In this document: positions 22,093 to 33,847 of the stretch, one piece after another
How the letters are laid out: every line of letters begins with the position of its first letter
Position numbering within the stretch: position 1 is the first letter of the stretch
Assembly (NCBI RefSeq): GCF_042242105.1
Contig: NC_092020.1
Location: 1,167,001 to 1,231,000 of the forward strand
Origin: Pempheris klunzingeri
Lineage: Eukaryota; Chordata; Actinopteri; Acropomatiformes; Pempheridae
Direction of reading: 5' to 3'
Length of the DNA: 64,000 nt
The notes under the pieces: generated by a model
Databases searched by the model: none
What the model saw: only the letters and a program-made list of their open reading frames with translations
What the model was told of the DNA's origin: nothing
Translations under genes and position numbers: made by a program

Positions 22093-23194
22093 CCGTGATC
22101 TTAACTTTGACTGATTTAAATGAGAGAGAGAGAGTTTGGGGATATATTCTTCTTTTGTTTTTAATTCAGGAGTATCTAGATGAGACCTATATTTGTGGCT
22201 GTTGCCATGGGAAACGACAAGGTATCATCTTAATTTTTAGTGAAATTTTTTTTTATCAACTTGTGATCAATTTCTACTTTAACTGTATAATGAGACTAAT
22301 TTTAAATACATTTTTTCAAGGAATAAATAAGATGTGTTCAAGTTCATTCAGCAGATACATACTAGACACCAGCTGTCTCCTAGCAACGTGACACTTACTG
22401 CGCAGCCTCACAGCTCACATGTCAGCGGGAACAATATATTACCTCCGTTAAGAGCTTCTTTATTAATCTAGCATGCCCAAGTTCAGCCCACTATTTAATC
22501 CACAACATTTATTTAACAATTGGTGGCTGATTTGTGAGATTGAGATTTTACAGACTATCCACAATTACATGAAGTTTCTAAGATTAGCTTCACTCTGTCA
22601 GCATCAGCATGTTGACAGTAATTATCTATTAAGTATTAATAATAGTGTATTTTTATTTTGACACTTTGGCAGAAGTGTTAAATACACTGAACAACATGAT
22701 GATAGTCCATGTAAAGCTATCATTGCTTGGTTGTTATGCTTGAATAATGATCATTAGTTGAATAAATTGGTTCTCATGTTTATTCTAAGCCTTGTAAAAG
22801 ATTTATCAATTTGGGGAACTAATTTAATAGCACAGGTCTCAAGGGATCCAACATTTAGACTTAATGCTCTTTCTCGTATACTTATAGTTCTAATGTTGCA
22901 CCATTGTGTAACATATAAGATGTTTTTAATGTCTGCATCTAAACAAACAAGAAAGACAAAGACATACATTAAAAAAAACAGCAGCTCTGATGCTGATCTG
23001 GTAATGACTAGGGCTAAACCCTCAGCCAGCCCACAGACAGCATGAAAACACGGGTGATTTTATTTGGAGAGGCGCCGGAAGCAGCAGGTCGGTCATAGGA
23101 TGGGCACAGAGAGGGGAGTGAGGAGATTATCCCCCCCAGGCCCGTCTGAAGATCCCTGTCATATCTGCTCACAGTTTAACGCCGGCAGGACAAA
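21891..23194. promoter_or_regulatory. divergent region between sept8 and sowaha
   Basis: Both gene starts face outward from this 1.3 kb interval. The sept8 side (to about 22030) is GC-richer and includes its 5' untranslated region. The middle (22100-22980) is AT-rich with no recognisable gene. The last 150 bp before the sowaha start codon is GC-richer and probably holds its promoter and 5' untranslated region. Confidence 0.6.
22042..22090. repeat. (CA)n microsatellite upstream of sept8
   Basis: About 24 CA units, 150 bp upstream of the sept8 start codon. Confidence 0.98.
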
Positions 23195-24556
23195 ATGGCT
23201 CTGACCCAAGAATCAGTTTTGTCTTTTTTACTGGAGCGCGGAGGAAAAGTGAAGAACTCGGAGCTGCTGAACAATTTCAGGAGTCAGATCAGCTGCAGCG
23301 ATCCCGCGGAAAAGCTGCACAATAGAGACTTGTTCAAGAAGCTGGTGAACAGCGTGGCTGTGGTCAAACAGATCGACGAGGTAAAGTTTGTGGTGGTGAA
23401 GAAAAGGTATCAGGACTTTGTTAAGGACGATGCCTCGCAGAAAACGCAGATGGACGAAAGTTTCTCGAGCCAAAACACGAGTTTTTCCCCTGATCGAGCC
23501 GAGTCAGCCCGGATGATCCGCTCTGACATTGAGAACAATAATGTCTGCTGTCCGCCGAACAGAAATGAGAGGTGTTATGGTGATGCCAAACATGCCTCTG
23601 TGCAGGACAGGAGGCCTCTGGGAAGGAGCATTAGTAGCGCGGACACAACCACTGTCAAAGTCCTGAATATCTCCGGGGATCAGGCCAGCAGAGCGAGGAA
23701 ATCTGGAGCTGTGTTTGCTGTCATAGCGGTGAAATCCCCACCGAGGGAGTCTGCACCAGGGACACACTGTGGATTACATTCCCGAGTGCATCAGCATAAA
23801 ACCACAGACAAACCAGTCGCCAAGGTTTGTGCACCATCTGTGCCAGCTCTGATCTCCAACTTTCCAGCTTGCAGGAAGGACGCACTGAGTGACTCCAAAT
23901 GTTGGAGGAACAGACAGTCAGAGGACGTGCAACCCCCAGGCTTTCCCCACGTGAGGCCCCAAAGCAAGACCACAAGACAGGGGGATGATGCAAAGTACTC
24001 AGAGTCTGTGCCCCTGGAGCCACTAGCTCACGAGTGGTTGGTGAAGTGTGCTGCTGGACTGTGGGGACAAATCCACGGTTTGCTGCTGCAGGACACACGG
24101 CTGGCACAGAAGAAAGACTTCATGTCAGGTTTCACCGCGCTGCACTGGGCTGCCAAGGACGGCAACAGCGAGATGATCCACACCCTCATGGACATCCCCA
24201 GGAGAAGAGGCACTGGTGTTAACGTCAACTGCAAAGCACACGGAGGATACACGCCTCTGCACATCGCAGCCATACACGGCCGCACCGAAGTCATGGTTTT
24301 ACTTGTGCAAAGTTATGGAGCCAATGTAAATGAAAGAGATAATGATGGCAAGAAGGCCTTCAACTATCTGGACGAAGGAGTGTCGGCTGAGGTGAGAGAG
24401 CTGGTGGGAGGCCTGCAGCAGGTCAGGTTCAGGGAGAAGACCGAGGATGAGGAGTACAGAGAGCACTCGAAAGGCTTCAACAGCATCAGTAAACTGTTCC
24501 AGCCTCACACTGGGAAGAAACAAAAGACCACGGCGAAGTTTGCTCACGACTGGTGA
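23195..24556 (+). CDS. sowaha: sosondowah ankyrin repeat protein A, single exon
   Basis: Intronless gene of 453 aa. The N-terminal SOWAH domain (about residues 1-78) opens with MALTQESVLSFLLERGG and ends near VVKKRYQDF. A long polar linker follows. Two ankyrin repeats at about residues 308-390 carry the words GFTALHWAAKDG and GGYTPLHIAAIHGR, followed by GANVNERDNDGKKA. The C-terminal tail is basic. The human protein, as I recall it, is longer (about 550 aa), mainly through its linker. The molecular function is poorly known. Its place next to sept8 in head-to-head orientation matches human 5q31.1, which supports member A. The start codon lies downstream of a GC-rich leader, and the poly(A) signal is at 24866. 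Confidence 0.95.
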   Translation: MALTQESVLSFLLERGGKVKNSELLNNFRSQISCSDPAEKLHNRDLFKKLVNSVAVVKQIDEVKFVVVKKRYQDFVKDDASQKTQMDESFSSQNTSFSPDRAESARMIRSDIENNNVCCPPNRNERCYGDAKHASVQDRRPLGRSISSADTTTVKVLNISGDQASRARKSGAVFAVIAVKSPPRESAPGTHCGLHSRVHQHKTTDKPVAKVCAPSVPALISNFPACRKDALSDSKCWRNRQSEDVQPPGFPHVRPQSKTTRQGDDAKYSESVPLEPLAHEWLVKCAAGLWGQIHGLLLQDTRLAQKKDFMSGFTALHWAAKDGNSEMIHTLMDIPRRRGTGVNVNCKAHGGYTPLHIAAIHGRTEVMVLLVQSYGANVNERDNDGKKAFNYLDEGVSAEVRELVGGLQQVRFREKTEDEEYREHSKGFNSISKLFQPHTGKKQKTTAKFAHDW

Positions 24557-24865
24557 GAATGACGGAGGACGCTGTGAGATGGACAATAATGAAACCAGAA
24601 GAGACCATATTGTCCTAGTTTGTATATTATGTTAGTGAAAAAGAAAAAAAAAGTCTGTAAGTGTACTCAACAAGTCTGTGTGTAGTCTCTCAGTGCCTGT
24701 TGTACAGTGTATCACTGTTGTACTATTTATGAATGGTATTTATATTTGAATCATGTTTTTATAGTTGAACTCCATGTATTAACAATGTAATTTGTTATCT
24801 AAGTTATTTTTCTTACTAATAACACAATCAGTGATTGTCATACATATTTTGATTACCCAATGTGT

Positions 24866-24879
24866 AATAAATCTTTATT
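24866..24879. terminator. palindromic poly(A) signal at the 3' end of sowaha
   Basis: Plus-strand AATAAA (24866-24871) ends sowaha about 310 bp after its stop. Minus-strand AATAAA (24874-24879) follows after two bases, giving TAATAAATCTTTATTA. The shape is the same as at nudcd2/ccng1, but no minus-strand gene is known on the right. Confidence 0.65.
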
Positions 24880-26483
24880 AGTTATCTCTTAATTTGTGAA
24901 GTTTGAGGAAATATGAAAACAGACCACCTCTGGGAAACAGTTGCTATCAACTCTGGTGAAAAACCCATTGTGTAGTTGATATAGAGTGCTTATTGCTTTT
25001 GTGCACAGCAGATCATAATTTATATTGAGGATATTCTTATCATCAAAATTAAAATCAGCTGAATTTCTTCAAAGCAAAAAAGCAGGAAAAAAAGTGCTGG
25101 ATACTGTAGTAGGTTTTTAACACTACTTCACAACCTCAGTAGAAGCAGCAGCGACCTTTGTGAGGCCAGTTATGCAAAGCAGGCAGCTAGACGGTGGTGG
25201 AATGTCTCCTTTATCAACATCTTTGTGAACTTGAGCTTTAATGGAGGAGAAAGGCCTCCTTTTGTGGGATGACGTAACATGGGCTTTATTCTCTGGATGG
25301 CTGTGGTTAAAAAAAGTCAAAGGACATAAGATTTGTCCTCAATACTACATAGTAATCAATAATTCCAGTATTGATTGGAAATTATTTCAGCTGATGACAA
25401 GTTTGACATGATTTCTATCAACAAGCAAAAAAAAGCCAGAGATTATGTCACATAACAGGGTCTAATTTAAGTGTTAAATAAATAAATATTCATGTTGATC
25501 AGTAAATGAACGATTCAGAAATGCTTGGAAATAGTAATTTGCCCTTTTTTTGTGCCGTATGAGAACACGATTCTTATCCTTAGCTGACCCGGAGAAAAAC
25601 AATCCCCTGTGACATGAAAAGAGTTGGAGCTCAGACAATGAAGCCACAAGCAAAACAGTGCCAGAACAATGTCCTTTGTCTTGTAATGTGGAAAAGAAGC
25701 AACGTGCATAATGACCCCGACAAAGGACGGCTGCACTCACAGTAACTGTTCAACGCTGCCTTACGTGTCAAATCCCACCTCGAAACTTTTTTTTAATACC
25801 GCAAGAAAACTTAGTGATCACAAAAAGGAAATCTACCAGCGAGAGTGGCTTCCTTTGACTCTTCTTTAATGGTTCAGAACAAATTGGCAAACATCAAAGA
25901 TGGGCAAACAATACGATGATGTGGTCCAGGTTTTGTATCACTTCCTGTCAATACAAAATGGAAAAGTACCTCAGGTTTTTGTACAGTAACCTTATAACTT
26001 ATAAACATCCGTATGTGGAACTGAGATGCAGCTACAGCCCAAGTTTAAAGCCCAGCCAGTGGTCTCTAGAGGCTGTGATTCCTTCATGATATGAAGGGGT
26101 TGGAGGCCTTAACAACATTATTTTAGCATGTTTATAAACCCTGCAAACAGGGCTAAAATTCTTAAACTTATCCTATGGATAGTTTTACAGGAAAAACACA
26201 CCATCAACAAAATGTAAACCAATGTTGATTTTATCCAGCTCTGTCCTAACAAAAGCTGTATGATGCTCGTGTGATGCTGGAGGTTCTTTAAACTGCACTG
26301 CTGGTGGGTTTTAAAACAAAGTTATGCAGCAAAGTCATTACAGTGAACACACATTGTCTGTCTGTGGGGACACTGTCTAATCAGTGGCCGCAACATGAGG
26401 GCCAATTACAGCTATTTCCATCTCACAACATGAGCACTGCAGTAGCTGAACATTTAATTGTACTATCTTAAATTCAGGAAATA
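24880..26483. other. intergenic, with one weak minus-strand exon-like frame
   Basis: No gene is recognised. On the minus strand, an acceptor-like sequence (a T run, then AACCACAG) near 25302-25309 precedes about 60 open codons ending at a stop at 25123. A second frame at about 25515-25736 holds a hydrophobic stretch. I could not place either in a known family, and no convincing donor joins them. The rest is AT-rich non-coding DNA. Confidence 0.4.
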
Positions 26484-27187
26484 CACTCCTCACTAAAAGT
26501 CAGGGATATTCAGCTTTCAGGTGAAAGTTCAGGATGAACCTAAAATGCATTCTAACCTTTCCAGGTGAACTTAATGTGACCTTCTCTAAACCTTTGAATG
26601 CACATGTCCAACTGTTCAGTGTCTCAGTACTTTCTGCACCAGCTGCTGTTCTCTAACAAGAAGCTTCACAGCAACATTCACAACAGGTTTGATCCATGAA
26701 TCCACCAATACATTTCCTGCTTCAGTTAGAATTGGTATTTAAACAGTCCTCCTCATCCTGCTGTTCACATTCTGACATCATGAGACCAAGACGACACCTA
26801 ACAGTTGATCAGCAGCACCTCAACACTGGAGGCTTCAAACAGGAAGTCCTCAGACGGAGGTGTTCACTGAGCTTAGAGGGTCACAGAGTGTCATCAGGAG
26901 GTTGTAACAGTGATACAGAGACTGGAAGAGTCACAGAAAGGAGAGGAGTGGACGTCCTTTGGCCACATCCCAATTTACTGAGACACTGAACATGTTTTGT
27001 TGTGATATACCTACCACTGTTGGTAGATTTTCTTTCAATAAATTGTTTAAGATGAATAAAATTACCAGTACATGCTTCTACTTAAATGCCCTACTTTCAT
27101 GATATAATATCACTGTAGCATTCACTTTTTACATTTTCCATATATTTCACCTGAAAGTCGAATGTCCCTAACTTTTTGTGAGGAGTG
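26484..27187. mobile_element. Tc1/mariner-like element, non-autonomous, 704 bp
   Basis: Inverted ends begin CACTCCTCAC and run, with mismatches, over about 40 bp (AGGGATATTCAGCTTTCAGGTGAAA on the left). TA flanks both ends (26482-26483 and 27188-27189), the expected target duplication. The interior includes a start-like stretch, MRPRRHLTVDQQ, resembling the N terminus of a transposase DNA-binding domain, but no full transposase frame is present, so it is a deletion derivative. Confidence 0.8.
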
Positions 27188-27803
27188 TATATTTCAGCTC
27201 TTACATGTTAAGTGTTTGGTAATGCAGGAAACTCATTTCCACCTTCAACTTTGACAGAATTACAGTTTCAGGCTTTTCTAGCAAAGTATTTCTGCTCTTA
27301 GTTTCTCTCGCTGTGCACTTCAGCTTACAGTTGTGCTAGTTTTACATAAAAGTCTCCCGGTTTTTCAGCAGTGCATTTGAGCAGTAAGATTTTTTCGTTT
27401 TTCCACATTCCTGCATGTTTAGCTTTGCTCTGCACTTCTTTCAGCCTTCAGCATAGCATGTACTTTCTGCAGGAAATGCATTTTTTATATGCTCTTCATA
27501 TTTCAGGCCAGTGGAGGGCAGAGCATGCAATCATTATTATCATTAGTGTAAAAGGTCACTGAAGCAGTCGTGCAAATAGGTTTCTTTTAGTTTTTCCATT
27601 AAACTGATTTTACTTTTTCATCAGGTGAGCAGTCCTGTAATGGTAGTTCTGACTGGTGCATGTTGATATTTGTTGGTTTAAGTGAGGTAATGTGTAATGT
27701 ATAACATAGACTTAGACTTTTCTTTATTTGATCCCCCATAGGGGGAAATTCTCATGTAATATAAACTTGAGAAAAAGGGTCTTATTAACCAGCAGTGACA
27801 ACA

Positions 27804-27805
<2 letters not shown>

Positions 27806-27833
<28 letters not shown>
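27806..27833. repeat. (GT)n microsatellite
   Basis: About 14 GT units in the interval between sowaha and gdf9. Confidence 0.97.
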
Positions 27834-27834
<1 letters not shown>

Positions 27835-29002
27835 CGTCATGGCAAAATGCCCTGCAGACACCTATTGTAGTGTGAACTACTACAGAAGTGGTTTTGTCAG
27901 GTGTTTATATGTTTATCTGTGAACAGATTTTGTCAGCACAATGGCATCACAAACATGCAAGGTGCTATCATGAAACTTCACAGGTACAGTATGTAGTTGA
28001 GATCACAATGAAGGCCAACTTTGGAGATTGGTGTGGTCTGAGCAAGGGTACAAATGAAAACATATTATCACAATGAGATTCCTGAAAGTTGATAAACTGT
28101 ATCAATGAGTTGTTACTGTGCCCGGCTGATAACCGCAGCAGTGTGTGCCTTTCCACACATGCATACTGTGCAATCTGCCAAAGATAAGAAAAACCTCCAG
28201 TGTACAATAGCACTGTTTGGTCAAGCTCAAGTAGTTTGTCTATTTGTGACATCCAGTACTTTTGGCAATACAACTAGTTCTACCAAGTGCTGTCTGGAAG
28301 AGTGCTGCAAACCCAGAGGAACAGAGTACAGCTCATCATGCTGCTCAGAAGTACACATAGAACTAAAGCTGATGAGATATTTTGAAAAACATTGCGAGGA
28401 CGCAGTAATTTGAACAGTCACATCTGACCTGACCTCTGTAGTGTCGAGTTAACACACTTTATTAAGACTCCATTAGTACTAACTCAGCGTTACTACCATG
28501 TCAGAGGAGCTTGAGTATTGACAGTTTGACAGTTTTTCGGTCTCACTGTGAACATTGATATGTCTATTAATAGTCGGCACCAATGGACTAAATCAGGACT
28601 AATTTTATCATCTTTCAGAAAGACCACACCTTCACTTGTATAAAGGAAGTTGTTCCTTTTATAACTCCATATTGATAATATTGATAATACTCCACATGCA
28701 CCTGTGTAACGGTCGCTGCCAGCTCACAAGGTCACGATCTGATTGTGTGTCTCGAAAGCAGAAGTTCAACAGACATTAAAGTAAATCTAGGAACGACTGG
28801 TGAAGACAACTAAATATGTAGGTCAGCCAAAGATAATCAGATATTACTATCTGGAGGTGACAAAAACCAATGATCAAACATGACTGAATATTGATCCATG
28901 GTGCCTTCTCTCTGCTGTAGCTACATATAAATATTAGATGAATTAATACAGTGCTATTCATGAAGGCTGTGATATTCTATGCATTTGTTTTGAATCTAAT
29001 TT

Positions 29003-29020
29003 CTGCCCTCTGGTGGTCAG
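29003..29020 (-). promoter_or_regulatory. candidate CTCF-binding site (strong match)
   Basis: Read on the minus strand the sequence is CTGACCACCAGAGGGCAG, very close to the classical CTCF core. It lies about 0.9 kb upstream of gdf9, in reverse orientation. Confidence 0.55.
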
Positions 29021-29893
29021 CAGCTACCAGGTGGCTACATACTATTTTCATGTTTTTCTGGGGTGAACATGGCACATTAATGAGGATTCCCTGCATACTG
29101 ACATCTCTAATGTTATTGTTAATTACCTGCTTGAAAGTCAATCTTGCACATCTGGCGGGAAAATCATATCCTACCAAATGAGAGACAAATAACATCAGTG
29201 CATTAGCAATACATATGTCAATTTTCCAAAACGGTGATTTAGCAGGTTGACAGTTTATCTGGGCAAAAAGTCCATAATAAACTTTCAGCATGCTGTAATT
29301 TTAAGTAAAATCCACTTACATATACAGAAGCTAATTATACTTTTTCTTTAGTGGTGTAAAGGTACTTTAAGATATATAAGATAAGATATATCTGTCAAAA
29401 TAAAATGTGGCCCCCTTAGAAGCCCATGTTTTTTGGGGGCACGGCATGCTGGATAATCTAACACACTGCTGTGCATCTAAAATAAGAAATAGATTTGAGA
29501 TATATAGATTTGAGAAAGCGTGCTTTACTTTAAGCAACTTAGCCTTTTTGTTTTTTAGCACTTATGGTCTTTGGTCTTGTGGTCAGGAGTCAGTTTCACT
29601 GTTTCTCCTGTGTGGTGAGACTCAGGTATTGAGCTTGCAGCATTATTTAATTCATCTTGGCCTGTCACTCAAAGCTCTGTCTGTCTGTCTGTCTGAGGTG
29701 ACTCTGGGAGCCACCATGCCTGCAGCAGGTCCTCTGTCCTGCTGGCAGCTCCCTGCACCTGATAAAGTCTTCTGAGTGATGGAGCTGATTGCCAACACCT
29801 GGGCGTGTTGATCAGCGGCGGCACGTGCGCGGTTTTGTTGACCTCGAGCTCTCGGCAGAGAGGCTCCCTTAGTTTGGACTGGTTTCGTTGTTT

Positions 29894-30282
29894 ATGATGG
29901 GAAAACAAATGCTGATGTCAGCTGTTCTTCGTTACTTTCGCACGGTTACCTTACTGGTGCTGGTCACCTGTAGCTGCCCGCTGGTCAGATCCTCTCTGGC
30001 TGCCCCCAACGCGCTGCACCGCCTGGGCGACTTCACTTACCCCTGCGACAGCATCTTCTCCCCGCTGCTCAAAGCCCTGTCCGAGCACGGAGGGTCGAGG
30101 TGGACCCCGGGCCTGAAGAAAAAGATGAAACCCGAGCACAGGTACGTGAAATATCTGACGGAGGTCTACAAGAAGTCCTCCAGGGTGCAGAGGAGTGTGG
30201 ACGGGAGTGACATCTACAACACGGTCCGACTGATCAAGCCTCAGGACGAATGTGTTGCACAGAGTCATAAAGGTGAGCGAGT

Positions 30283-30377
<95 letters not shown>

Positions 30378-32213
30378 CATTCACCCCGTGGCAAAATATA
30401 CCATAACATGACACCCAGAGACACTTCAGAGTGTTAAGCTGAAAAATTCAACTTCATTGTTTTTGGTCTGTTGTATCATAAGAATAATTTACTGGGTCTA
30501 AAAGCCAGTGTGGGAGGAGGCTGGTTTGGACCTAGAGGCCCCAAAAGCCCCAGACTTACTCTGCTATGATGGTTTAGGTGATATAATAACTGTGTATATG
30601 TTCGGTGGATTACAGAATGTAAAAACTATAGAAACTGAGGAGGAACATTTTGAACTATTTTGTATGCTACATCCCTGAATCTCAAGGCCTTGATTTTATA
30701 GTTTATATTGTGTGAATACAGTGCAATTAAATAAAGTTGTTAGGTCAAATTTTCACAAACTTCACTTGACACACAGAGAATGTATTATTATTCTTTATGT
30801 AGCAGGGCGGTCAGTGGAGGCCCAGCAGCCCTTTTAATCTCACTTTATCATTGGTGAGGTCACACTGGTGTGTCAGGTATTTCATTATTTGTCATATAGG
30901 ACATTACAACACTCGTATGAAAAATGGCTCGTTTGAACAAATGTTACTAAATGTTGCATAATGATATCTAATATTTCATTGTCCATATTTAAAACTTTGT
31001 GGATAAATTTTTGTATGAAATTATGTGTTTTTTTTAAAGCAGTTTTTGAATCTTGCTTTTGTACAATATGTGAAATATTTATCAGAGGAGGGAAACAATT
31101 TGGTTTCCAAATGGACCAGTTTTTGGTGCCTCAGAAACATCATCACGCACTTAAACAGGCAGACAGATGTGTTTATTTTGGCCAATTAAAAGTGAGCGTA
31201 CAACTGTGTTTTTTTGTGTCATGACTCTTCTGCTGTAGGACTGACATGCCATGGTGACGCAGACCCTTGTGCTTTCTCTTTCAGAGAGTTTTATGCAGGA
31301 TCTCTCCTACAGCCTTGATCGAGTAAGAAGAAAAGAGCAGCTTCTGAAGTCGGCCCTGCTGTACAACGTCGAGCATGACCGCGCAGCATCCGTCGACTCC
31401 GTGTGCTACCTGAGCATCAAGGAGCAGGAGCACTCAGACCAGTGTCAGCAGTGTCCAGGGGTCCACCACACTGTGAACTTCACGGCCAGCACAGATGGGG
31501 GGGGCAGGCGGAACTGGGTGGAGGTTGACGTCACCTCGTTTCTCCGGCCTCTCTTAAAGTTTCAGAAGAAGCACATACGCCTGCTCGTCAACATCACCTG
31601 CCCAGAGGAAAAAAGAGCGACCGTCGGCCCACTCAAACTCTCCCTGAGCTCCCCCCCTCTGCTCCTTTATCTCAATGACGCCAGCAAAATCGCCCACCAG
31701 AGGCTGCTGGCCGGCACCAAAGCGGGCCGGGGGCCAGCCACCGCAGCCAACACATTTCACAAGCAGATGGTTTTCAAACCAGAGCAGAGGATTGGCCGAA
31801 AGAGGAGATGGAAGCGGGAGTCTCCAAAGAGCAAACGAGGTGACAAAAGTCTGGACATCCATCTGCCTGAGCTTCTCCCGAGCTCTGAATTCCCAACGAG
31901 TGACTGTGCCTTGTATGACTTCAGGGTGCGATTCAGTCAGCTCAAACTGGATCACTGGATCGTTTTTCCACCGAAGTACAACCCCAGGTACTGCAGAGGC
32001 ATCTGCCCGAGGACCATGGGCTTCATCTACGGCTCGCCCGTGCACACCATGGTGCAGAACATCATCTACGAGAAGCTCGATTCCTCCGTTCCCAGGCCCT
32101 CGTGCGTTCCCTCCCACTACAGCCCCCTGAGCGTCATGATCTTCGAGGAGGACGGCTCCTACGTCTACAAGGAGTTTGAGGACATGATTGCCACCAGGTG
32201 CACATGTCGCTAA
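29894..32213 (+). CDS. gdf9: growth/differentiation factor 9, 2 exons
   Basis: Oocyte-secreted TGF-beta family ligand acting on granulosa cells through BMPR2/ALK5 and SMAD2/3. Exons: 29894-30272 and 31285-32213, giving 1308 nt and 435 aa. The two-exon structure matches vertebrate GDF9. The start is the first of two adjacent ATGs, and a hydrophobic signal segment (TVTLLVLVTC) follows. The prodomain contains a tandem basic region (GRKRRWKRE, then SKRG) before the mature part, a likely proprotein-convertase site. The mature domain has six cysteines and lacks the one normally used for the interchain disulphide, as in GDF9 and BMP15. Family words are GSPVHTMVQNIIYEKLDSS, YSPLSV and the C-terminal CTCR. 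Intron 1 starts with a CA tract only 11 nt from the donor. Human GDF9 is, as I recall, divergent from UQCRQ; here both genes point the same way. Confidence 0.97.
30284..30376. repeat. (CA)n microsatellite at the start of gdf9 intron 1
   Basis: About 46 CA units, beginning 11 nt after the exon 1 donor. Confidence 0.98.
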
Positions 32214-33800
32214 GCCATCTCACCAACATGTCTCTCCTCTTTCTTTTTCCCCTCCTTTTTTACAGGCTGAATCGAACATGGCCACAAACCTCCTCAACTG
32301 TCATCACAGGTGGACTTTATCCAAGACCAGTCCCAGTGATTTCATACATTTATAAAATCGTTGTGCATGAAAGAAGTTTGATCTGGAGCAGGTGTGTTTA
32401 CTTAAACAAAAAGTATTTTATCCTAATGAAAAATGTGGAAACATGACATTTATTTCCTTTTTGTTAAGGCGTGACAACGTATCCTATTCTTCTACTTACT
32501 GTTTGCAGCTTAGTATTGATTGAATCTGACACACTTGAAGAAAAAAAAAAAAAGTGTTGTATGCTTTTGTATGATTTTTTTAAGTTCCATTTTTTTTGTT
32601 AACTTATTTTGGGTGGGTGGTTCATTATTATTCTTTAATTTAACACAGTTGCCAAGTTTTAAGTAGCCCTGTTCTGGACAAAAGATGGAAAAGCAGTCAC
32701 AAACTCTTAGCAAACCTTTTACATATCGTTTTATTCCTGGGGATTACAGACAGCTGTCTGAATTGCGGTTGTCTCCATAATGTCCAGAGTGAAAGTTGTC
32801 AAGGTTTCGGTGTGTATTTATTACTTCTGGTCACTGAGTGACTGCATTCGTATGAACTGACTGCCTACTTATGAATTTGTACTGGTTGAATGTGACTAAA
32901 GGCATGTCATGTCTATTTATGCAAATTGAATGAATTCACTGTCTGTGCTCAGCTTATGGATATGCAAAAGAATGAAAATGTAGACATTCTCTGAAAAGTT
33001 GGAAAATAAAATAATGCAGAAGTATTGCCTGTCCAGTAACGTGCAACATGGGGGAAAATATTGGTGCACTAAAGAAACAAGAGAGAGATTTTGATTCTTG
33101 CAGCATAGAGCTTGCTCTGTCCTGTGAGTGAGTCTAAATGGCCCCGTTAAATATCACAGATATCACACATAGGCTGCACACAGACTGCACTGTCAGTAAG
33201 TGTGTGTGTGTTTCAGAGACCTCATCAGAGAAGTATTCCAATACTTTCCAGAAATGGACTGTAAATTATCCCCTGTTCAGACGTCTTTCTGATATGTCAC
33301 AGTGTTTTTAACTTTATGTGGGTTTGAAGGTCAGTGATCATAATGTGGAAAAGTACCTGGAACTTCTTCTCCACATAAGTCAGTCAGGTGAGGGGAGACC
33401 ACAGCCTTGGTTAGAGCTTGGTGCTGCAGTTTTACCATTATACTGGAGATCATGCTGTCCTCCTCTCTGCCTTCTCTGTGCTGTCTGAGGAAGCCACGTG
33501 TTTGGTGTTAAATGATATAACATGAGAGCAGGCCAAGTGTATGAGCCAAGTTGTGAAGCATTTCAAAAGCCTTTTCAGCTCCAGGCTTTCTGTGGTCTTT
33601 ACCTTTTCTCTGATAGGGGTGAGTCACAGTCATAATATAATCTAAACCAATCGACACCCACGTTGAACATGCTGCTAACAAATTTATTCTCAAAGAATGT
33701 TTGAAAACCTGTGAATAGATCTGTAGCTGTGCCTCCAGCCCGGCAGGGGGCGCTGCTGCCCCTCGGTGCTTCCAGCTCTGACTCATTAAGACTCCTTTCT
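32214..33800 (+). other. gdf9 3' untranslated region and gap to uqcrq
   Basis: The best poly(A) signal is AATAAA at 33005-33010, about 0.8 kb past the gdf9 stop. The remainder to the uqcrq leader is non-coding and holds a CTCF-like motif at 33739-33755. No other gene is visible. Confidence 0.55.
33739..33755 (+). promoter_or_regulatory. candidate CTCF-binding site
   Basis: CCCGGCAGGGGGCGCTG matches the forward CTCF core, about 50 bp upstream of the probable uqcrq first exon. Motif evidence only. Confidence 0.5.
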
Positions 33801-33847
33801 AAGGACACCGGAACTTTAGTGAGAGACTGTAGAGGAGCAACAGCACG
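33800..33847 (+). other. uqcrq: probable non-coding exon 1 of uqcrq
   Basis: A consensus donor (CACG/GTAAGC at 33848) follows a GC-rich leader. The next acceptor, ending at 34520, begins the exon with the uqcrq start codon. The left end is only approximate. The intron just downstream (34015-34085) is dense in GCTAGC/TTAGC words. Confidence 0.55.

Larger units (their letters stand above)
27188..29893. other. intergenic and gdf9 upstream region
   Basis: AT-rich DNA without a recognisable gene. It holds a short stretch near 27712-27755 resembling a common fish repeat end (CTTTATTTGATCCCCCATAG), a (GT)n tract, a CTCF-like motif at 29003-29020, and CACCTG E-box words at 29756 and 29798 within 140 bp of the gdf9 start. 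The small open frames here have no family resemblance. Confidence 0.5.

Noticed and set aside
23721-24107. 128-codon minus-strand frame inside sowaha
   Set aside because: Antisense shadow of the intact sowaha coding frame.
28105-28413. 102-codon cysteine-rich frame considered as a leap2-like or defensin-like peptide, since LEAP2 is a 5q31 neighbour
   Set aside because: Cysteine spacing does not fit LEAP2, there is no signal peptide, and the frame is not near a plausible promoter.
29951-30424. 157-codon minus-strand frame over gdf9 exon 1
   Set aside because: It is the antisense of gdf9 exon 1 plus the CA tract; the plus-strand protein is clearly GDF9.
31554-32117. 187-codon minus-strand frame inside gdf9 exon 2
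   Set aside because: A shadow of the GC-rich gdf9 coding strand with no family resemblance.
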